Shown in pieces: positions 6,523-10,796 of a stretch of 10,796 nucleotides of DNA (within the stretch, counting starts at the first letter, position 1; each line of letters begins with the position of its first letter). Under the pieces are notes generated by a model. That model was not told the origin of the DNA. It was given only the letters and a program-made list of their open reading frames with translations, and did not search any database. The translations under genes were made by a program, and so were the position numbers. The stretch is from JAUXEH01 sp965602945 (GTDB lineage: Bacteria > Acidobacteriota > Aminicenantia > Aminicenantales > Aminicenantaceae): contig CBFDBC010000131.1 of the NCBI GenBank assembly GCA_965602945.1, positions 1 to 10,796 of the forward strand, in the 5' to 3' direction.

Positions 6523-7950
6523 GTGCCCTACGTCATAACCATCCTGCTGTATCTGTTGTTTCTGTTCGTGTTCGGCCTGCGATACGTCAAGAGGCTGAAG
6601 AAAAAAGAGGACTTTCTGGTCGCCGGCCGGAGCCTGACGGCTCCGGTGCTGGTGGGAACTCTGCTCGCGACCTGGAACGGCTCGGGCGACATCTTCAGCG
6701 TCTCGGACCTGAGCTATCACCATGGCTATTCCTCGCTGATCGGCAGCGCCGGGGGGTGGATCGGGATCATCATCGTCTTCTTCATCGCCGGCCGGGTCAG
6801 GCGTTTCGGCCAATTCACGGTCCCGGATATCCTGGAGGCGCGCTACAACCAGTGGGCCCGTGTCCTGGCCACAATCACCACCATCATTGCTTATGTCACC
6901 ATCGTGAGCTACCAGTTCCGGGGCGGGGGCTGGGTTCTCAACACCATCACGGACGGCAAGATCAGCGACAAGCAGGGCATCATCATCATGGCCGTGTTCG
7001 TCGTGACCTACACCATGCTGGCGGGCATGCTCTCGGTGGCCCACCTGGACATGTTCAACGGGATCCTCATGCTCACCGCATTCTTTATTGCGGTCCCCTT
7101 CCTCATCCAGCATGTCGGTGGGCTGGAATACGTGGCCGCCAACGTGACCCCCCGGGCCCATCCTCTCCTGGGGAATATGAGCCTGGTCCAGGCCCTGGGT
7201 TACTTCTTCCCCACCCTGCTGCTGGCCCTGGGCAACGGCAACATGTACCAGCGCTTCTTCTCGGCTAGGGACGAAAAAGAGGCCAAAAAATCGGTGATCG
7301 GATGGATCATCGGGGTGATCTTCCTGGGGATCGCCATCCAGAGCATCGCCGTCATCGGAAGCAGTTATTTCAAGGGACTGAGTGAGACTGATTCGGGCCG
7401 CATCATCGTCATCGCCGCTTACCAGGGCCTGCCCGTCGTGATCGGCTGCGCCCTGCTGGCGGCCATCGTGGCCATCGTCATCTCCACGGCCAACAGCTTT
7501 TTGCTGGTGCCCGCCACCAACGTGGTGCGCGACATCTACCAGAGGTTCATCAACCCGGACCTGTCTGATAAGAAGATGATCCTCCTGTCCCGGATCGTGG
7601 TGGTCTTTCTGGGCGCCATCGCCTTCGTTCTGATCTTCTTTTTCAAGCGCATACTGGACGCAGCTTACGCTGCCTATACTGTGTATGGTGCCGGCATCAC
7701 GCCCGCCCTCATGGCCGTTTTCTTCTGGAAACGAGCCACCGCCATGGGGGGCGTGTTCTCCATCCTGGGAGGCCTGGTCACGACTGTCGCCTGGGAGGTT
7801 GCCAACCGGATCAACAACGGGCTGCCGCTCGGCATACCGGCCGTGTATCCGGCCCTGATCGTCTCGATCGGCCTGCTGATCTTCGTCAGCCTGGCCACCC
7901 CCAAACCGGATCCTGAGAAGTGGAAGCCGTTCTTCAAGGAGCAGTCCTAG
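6523..7950 (+). CDS. sodium:solute symporter (SSS family) permease
   Basis: This is an inner-membrane secondary transporter that uses the sodium gradient to import a small solute. From the GTG start it is 475 residues, close to the usual 480-500, with about 12-13 hydrophobic segments beginning at residue 2 (PYVITILLYLLFLFVFG). Family landmarks are present: FLVAGRSL after helix 1, the LLATWNGSG segment in the next helix, the loop GNGNMYQRFFSARDEKEA matching the family's QRFLAAR signature, and ISTANSFLLVPATNVVRDIYQRF. Within the last, S321 and T322 correspond to the Ser-Thr pair that binds sodium in PutP-type carriers. The solute cannot be read from sequence; candidates include monocarboxylates, amino acids or amides. 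Its stop abuts the ATG of the deacetylase gene, so substrate and enzyme may be linked. Confidence 0.93.
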   Translation: MPYVITILLYLLFLFVFGLRYVKRLKKKEDFLVAGRSLTAPVLVGTLLATWNGSGDIFSVSDLSYHHGYSSLIGSAGGWIGIIIVFFIAGRVRRFGQFTVPDILEARYNQWARVLATITTIIAYVTIVSYQFRGGGWVLNTITDGKISDKQGIIIMAVFVVTYTMLAGMLSVAHLDMFNGILMLTAFFIAVPFLIQHVGGLEYVAANVTPRAHPLLGNMSLVQALGYFFPTLLLALGNGNMYQRFFSARDEKEAKKSVIGWIIGVIFLGIAIQSIAVIGSSYFKGLSETDSGRIIVIAAYQGLPVVIGCALLAAIVAIVISTANSFLLVPATNVVRDIYQRFINPDLSDKKMILLSRIVVVFLGAIAFVLIFFFKRILDAAYAAYTVYGAGITPALMAVFFWKRATAMGGVFSILGGLVTTVAWEVANRINNGLPLGIPAVYPALIVSIGLLIFVSLATPKPDPEKWKPFFKEQS

Positions 7951-8982
7951 ATGGAACAGACAGGGATCCTGATCGACCGCCGCTACCTGGATCACAACAT
8001 GGGAGCCTCCCATGTGGAGAGCCCGCGCCGACTGGAGGCCATACTGGAGATGATCGAGCAGACGATCAGCTTTCCCTATCGCTCGATCACGCCGCGGGCC
8101 GCCCGGGAAGACGAGCTGCGCTGGGTCCACGCCCCCGAGTACGTTGAGGCGGTCAGCGCAACGGCGGGCCGGGACTGCGTGGTGCTGGATCCCGACACCT
8201 CGACCTCTCCCCTCTCTTACGAAACAGCGCTCCTGGCGGCCGGCGGCCTGCTCGAATGCCTGGACGACATCATGTCCGGCCGGATCCGTAACGCGTTCGC
8301 CCCGGTGCGGCCGCCCGGACACCATGCCGAGGCCCACCGGGCCATGGGATTCTGCCTGTTCAACAACGTGGCCGTGGCTGCAGAATACCTGCTGCGGCGG
8401 CACGGTCTCAAGAAAGTCCTGATCGTGGACTGGGACATCCACCACGGCAACGGCACCCAGAACGCCTTCATCGCCCGGGACGAAGTCCTGTATTTTTCCA
8501 CCCATCAGTTCCCGCACTACCCCGGCACCGGACATTGGGTCGAGACCGGCATGGGCAAGGGCGAGGGATTCACCCTCAACGTGCCTCTCTACAGGGGAAA
8601 AACGGACGAGGACTTCCTGTACATCTTCCGGAATATCCTCGCTCCCGCGGCCCGGCAGTTCAACCCCGATGCCATCCTGGTCTCCGCGGGATTCGATGTG
8701 GCGGCCAGCGATCCCCTGGGAGGCATGGACATCACAGCCCTGGGATTCGCCGCCCTCACACATGAGCTGCTGTCCCTGGCGCGGGATCTGTGTCAAAACC
8801 GCCTGCTGGCCGCTCTGGAGGGGGGGTACGACATCACGGCTCTCACCAAGGGCAGCCGTGAGGTCCTGCTGCAGCTCAGCGGCACGGGGGCGAAACCGGA
8901 CATCCGGGCGGAGGCGTCTCCCCAGCTCGAACGGGAGCTCAAGCCTGCCCTTCAGCATTTTTCTCAATACTGGAACCTCTAG
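7951..8982 (+). CDS. histone deacetylase-family zinc amidohydrolase
   Basis: This is a 343-residue arginase/deacetylase-fold enzyme that hydrolyses acetyl-amide bonds on small molecules (as in acetylpolyamine amidohydrolases) or acetyl-lysine in proteins (AcuC-like). All active-site pieces are visible: RPPGHHA with the catalytic pair H124/H125, DWDIHHGNGTQ with zinc ligands D162 and H164, SAGFD with zinc ligand D249, the loop HYPGTG (189-194), and EGGYD with the transition-state tyrosine Y293. It has no signal peptide and is probably cytoplasmic. The ATG directly follows the symporter TAG, and AAGGAG at 7936-7941 inside the symporter end serves as ribosome binding site, so the two are probably co-translated. 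The PGTG loop is typical of class II-type bacterial members. Whether it acts on a small solute or on a protein is not decided by the sequence; co-operonic transport favours a small solute. Confidence 0.93.
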   Translation: MEQTGILIDRRYLDHNMGASHVESPRRLEAILEMIEQTISFPYRSITPRAAREDELRWVHAPEYVEAVSATAGRDCVVLDPDTSTSPLSYETALLAAGGLLECLDDIMSGRIRNAFAPVRPPGHHAEAHRAMGFCLFNNVAVAAEYLLRRHGLKKVLIVDWDIHHGNGTQNAFIARDEVLYFSTHQFPHYPGTGHWVETGMGKGEGFTLNVPLYRGKTDEDFLYIFRNILAPAARQFNPDAILVSAGFDVAASDPLGGMDITALGFAALTHELLSLARDLCQNRLLAALEGGYDITALTKGSREVLLQLSGTGAKPDIRAEASPQLERELKPALQHFSQYWNL

Positions 8983-9003
8983 CTCCTCTGGAGGGCGTTC
9001 CCC

Positions 9004-9030
9004 AAGGACAGGCGTCACCTATTCAGGACA
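9004..9030. repeat. direct repeat pair upstream of the sigma-54 promoter
   Basis: AGGACA occurs at 9005-9010 and again at 9025-9030, exactly 20 bases apart, or two helical turns on the same face. The pair lies 70-95 bases ahead of the predicted sigma-54 start, a normal distance for enhancer-binding-protein sites. The unit is short, so this is only a candidate. Confidence 0.25.
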
Positions 9031-9072
9031 TAAATCCACACCATATCTCTGCTCCCCCTGGGGTGGCTTCGA

Positions 9073-9089
9073 TTGGCACGGCGATTGCA
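9073..9089 (+). promoter_or_regulatory. sigma-54 (RpoN) promoter
   Basis: TTGGCACG (9073-9080), four free bases, then TTGCA (9085-9089) matches the -24/-12 consensus YTGGCACG-N4-TTGCW at every specified base, with the correct GG-to-GC spacing. Predicted transcription starts near 9100, giving a leader of about 28 bases with an AGGAG ribosome binding site (9116-9120) before the ATG at 9128. Such promoters need an AAA+ enhancer-binding activator, none of which is encoded in the window. Confidence 0.88.
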
Positions 9090-9127
9090 TAAGTACAGGT
9101 TGGAAATAAAACGACAGGAGAGCAAAA

Positions 9128-10796
9128 ATGAAAAAGATCGCAAGCTGTTTGATGTGCGTGCCCCTGATATTCTCCGTCGTCCACGCCGGCGAAACGGAGT
9201 ATGTCGACCAGACCTTCGCCAGGATGAATTATCTAACCGGGGACACCTATGTCCAGAGGGCAGCCGACCTGGGGTACGAGGCCGGGATCATCAACATGCC
9301 CATAGCACAGGGAGACCGCGTCGGAACGGCCGACGGCAGGGCCGAGATCTATCTGGGCATCGGGAGCTACCTCCGCCTGGACCTTGAAACAAGGCTGGAC
9401 ATCCTCGATCTGCCTCGCAGAGGAAGCGGGATCACCCGGCTGCGTCTCTGGGACGGTAACATGTATCTCAGCATCCGGAGGCTGGAGGAAGACAATCCCA
9501 TCGAGATCCACACCCCTGATGTCTCCATATACATCCTGGACCGCGGCCTCTACCGCATCGGCGTCCGGGAGAACCGCGAGACCGAGATCTTCGTTCTGCG
9601 CGGCATGGCGGAAATCGCGGGAGACGGCCGTTCGTCACTGCTCAGGAGCGGACAGCGGCTGGAAGCCTACCAGGGTCAGTTCTCCTCCAGCCCTACACGC
9701 TTTACAGCGGCCGCAATCGACAGCTTCGACCGATGGAGCGAGTACCGGGAAGAACTCCTCCGGAGGCGGCTGGCCCGGTATTATCTGCCCGGAGAGCTGG
9801 AGGACTTCGAATACGAACTGGCCGAATACGGCCGCTGGGACACCATCTCTCCTTACGGGTATGTCTGGATCCCCGGGGGAATGGGCATGGGCTGGCAGCC
9901 CTATCGCCACGGCCGCTGGGCGTGGTATGCCTCCTGCGGCTGGACCTGGATCCCCTCCGCGCCCTGGGGCTGGGTGACCTCTCACTACGGCAGATGGCAC
10001 TGGCGTCTGGGTCTCGGGTGGTACTGGATCCCCACGACCCGCTGGGGCCCCGGTTGGGTGAGCTGGTATGTGGGAGTGGACTACTGCGGCTGGGCGCCTC
10101 TGACCTACTACGGCCGGCCCGCGGTGATCGTCAACAACCACTTCTATGCCCGCTACAGTGAACCTTATTACCCGACCGACTCCGCGGCCATGACCGTGGT
10201 GGCCAAGAGCCAGTTGTCCGCCCGAGATATCTCGCGTGTGACCGTGAGCAAAGCATCCCTGTCCTCCAAGACATCCCGGGTCCGCATGTCGAACAGCGCT
10301 CCCAGAGCCGAAAGCGCTTCCAAGCAGATGAAGGTACACAAGCTGGAAAAAAACACCTCCCTGCGACGCGTTCCCGAGGAGTCGCCCGAAGCCCGTTCGG
10401 GATCCCGGGTAAAAAGCGGTTCGGCCGCCAGAAGCTCATCCCGAGCCACTGAGTCCAAAGCGACCATGCAGGTAACGCCCCGTCAGAACGCAACCAGCGA
10501 GAGCAAGGCTTCGCAGCCCAAGAAGGCCTCGGTCAGAGAACCTGCGCGCCGCGCCAAGCCTGAATCGTCGTCGGTCAGGACCACCGAAAAATCGGCCTCC
10601 GTCAGCGCTCCCAGCCGTGACAGATCTCCGTCCAAATCCGCCTCGAAATCGAGCATATCCAAATCCTCATCGTCCGCCAAAAGTTCGTCCGCCCGGAAAC
10701 AGTCGTCCTCCAGCTCCGTGAGCACCACTTCCAAGTCCAGATCCTCATCTCAAAAGAGTTCGACCTCGAAATCGGCCGGCTCCTTCGTCGCCGCCG
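9128..10796 (+). CDS. exported FecR-like/DUF6600 repeat protein (3' end missing)
   Basis: The frame is open from the ATG to the window edge: 556 codons visible, with no stop. Residues 1-20 are a Sec signal peptide with probable cleavage at VHA-GE. Residues about 57-180 resemble the FecR beta domain (GDRVGTADGRAEIYLG, then IHTPDVSIYILDRGLYRI and a valine/glycine-rich strand). Residues 234-315 hold three aromatic repeats of the form (Y/H)GRW...WIP, ending in GWAPL, as in the DUF6600 family. From about residue 358 the chain becomes a low-complexity Ser/Lys/Arg/Ala tail with almost no hydrophobics, probably disordered and strongly basic. The start is supported by AGGAG seven bases upstream. No function is established for this family; a periplasmic or cell-surface role is likely. 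It appears to be transcribed separately from the deacetylase by the sigma-54 promoter. Identification as FecR-like/DUF6600 is by recalled motif pattern. Confidence 0.85.
   Translation, partial: MKKIASCLMCVPLIFSVVHAGETEYVDQTFARMNYLTGDTYVQRAADLGYEAGIINMPIAQGDRVGTADGRAEIYLGIGSYLRLDLETRLDILDLPRRGSGITRLRLWDGNMYLSIRRLEEDNPIEIHTPDVSIYILDRGLYRIGVRENRETEIFVLRGMAEIAGDGRSSLLRSGQRLEAYQGQFSSSPTRFTAAAIDSFDRWSEYREELLRRRLARYYLPGELEDFEYELAEYGRWDTISPYGYVWIPGGMGMGWQPYRHGRWAWYASCGWTWIPSAPWGWVTSHYGRWHWRLGLGWYWIPTTRWGPGWVSWYVGVDYCGWAPLTYYGRPAVIVNNHFYARYSEPYYPTDSAAMTVVAKSQLSARDISRVTVSKASLSSKTSRVRMSNSAPRAESASKQMKVHKLEKNTSLRRVPEESPEARSGSRVKSGSAARSSSRATESKATMQVTPRQNATSESKASQPKKASVREPARRAKPESSSVRTTEKSASVSAPSRDRSPSKSASKSSISKSSSSAKSSSARKQSSSSSVSTTSKSRSSSQKSSTSKSAGSFVAA
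9827..10072 (+). repeat. three tandem GRW...WIP protein repeats
   Basis: Within the exported protein, GRW triplets begin at residues 235, 262 and 288 (spacing 27 and 26). Each is followed by WIP, starting at residues 247, 274 and 300, with Gly/Trp/Tyr-rich filler. The units are diverged in DNA sequence, so this is an old protein repeat rather than a recent duplication. Dense tryptophans and tyrosines suggest a carbohydrate- or envelope-binding surface, which is inference. Confidence 0.8.

Noticed and set aside
8983..8993. CTCC-TCT-GGAG hairpin after the deacetylase as a terminator
   Set aside because: The stem is only 4 bp and no T-run follows.
6496..9018. An 840-codon open frame on the minus strand opposite the symporter and deacetylase genes
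   Set aside because: It is an antisense shadow of two well-supported genes with full family motifs. Its translation is rich in Gly, Asp, His and Gln with no domain, as expected from the complement of GC-biased codons.

Overview
The window looks like the edge of a bacterial core-gene neighbourhood beside a short, AT-richer, eroded stretch. Positions 1 to about 1195 hold one small orphan gene, a decayed tRNA fragment and a long non-coding gap. From the tRNA-Thr gene at 1196-1268 rightwards the DNA is GC-rich and densely coding. The gene set (bacterial SMC, a cobalamin-binding radical SAM enzyme, a sodium/solute symporter, a histone-deacetylase-fold amidohydrolase, a FecR/DUF6600-type exported protein) and a near-perfect sigma-54 promoter suggest a Gram-negative, probably anaerobic lineage such as Desulfobacterota or Acidobacteriota/Aminicenantes. 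This placement is an inference from gene content, not from a marker comparison.

Layout: (1) 80-135, minus strand, the 3' half of a tRNA-Asn gene with its 5' half missing. (2) 258-728, minus strand, a small secreted protein of unknown function. (3) 729-1195, no convincing gene, but a perfect 7-bp hairpin and a perfect 11-bp tandem duplication. (4) 1196-1268, minus strand, an intact tRNA-Thr(CGT). (5) 1370-4873, plus strand, smc, preceded by a good sigma-70-type promoter. (6) 4870-6390, minus strand, a B12-binding radical SAM protein whose stop codon overlaps the smc stop codon. (7) 6523-7950 and 7951-8982, plus strand, a symporter and a zinc deacetylase that abut and look translationally coupled. 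(8) 9128 to the window edge, plus strand, an exported FecR-like/DUF6600 protein with three aromatic GRW...WIP repeats and a long Ser/Lys/Arg-rich tail, cut off by the window and preceded by a sigma-54 promoter.

Functionally, smc is chromosome-maintenance housekeeping. The symporter-deacetylase pair suggests uptake of a small solute followed by hydrolysis of an acetyl-amide or similar bond. The radical SAM gene is transcribed divergently from that pair, and its substrate cannot be read from sequence. The FecR/DUF6600 gene appears to be its own regulon unit, controlled by an enhancer-dependent (RpoN) promoter.

I see no CRISPR array, transposase, complete integrase, toxin-antitoxin pair or recognised defence system. 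The points most worth following up are the sigma-54 promoter with its downstream repeat protein, and the tRNA-fragment-bounded AT-rich region.
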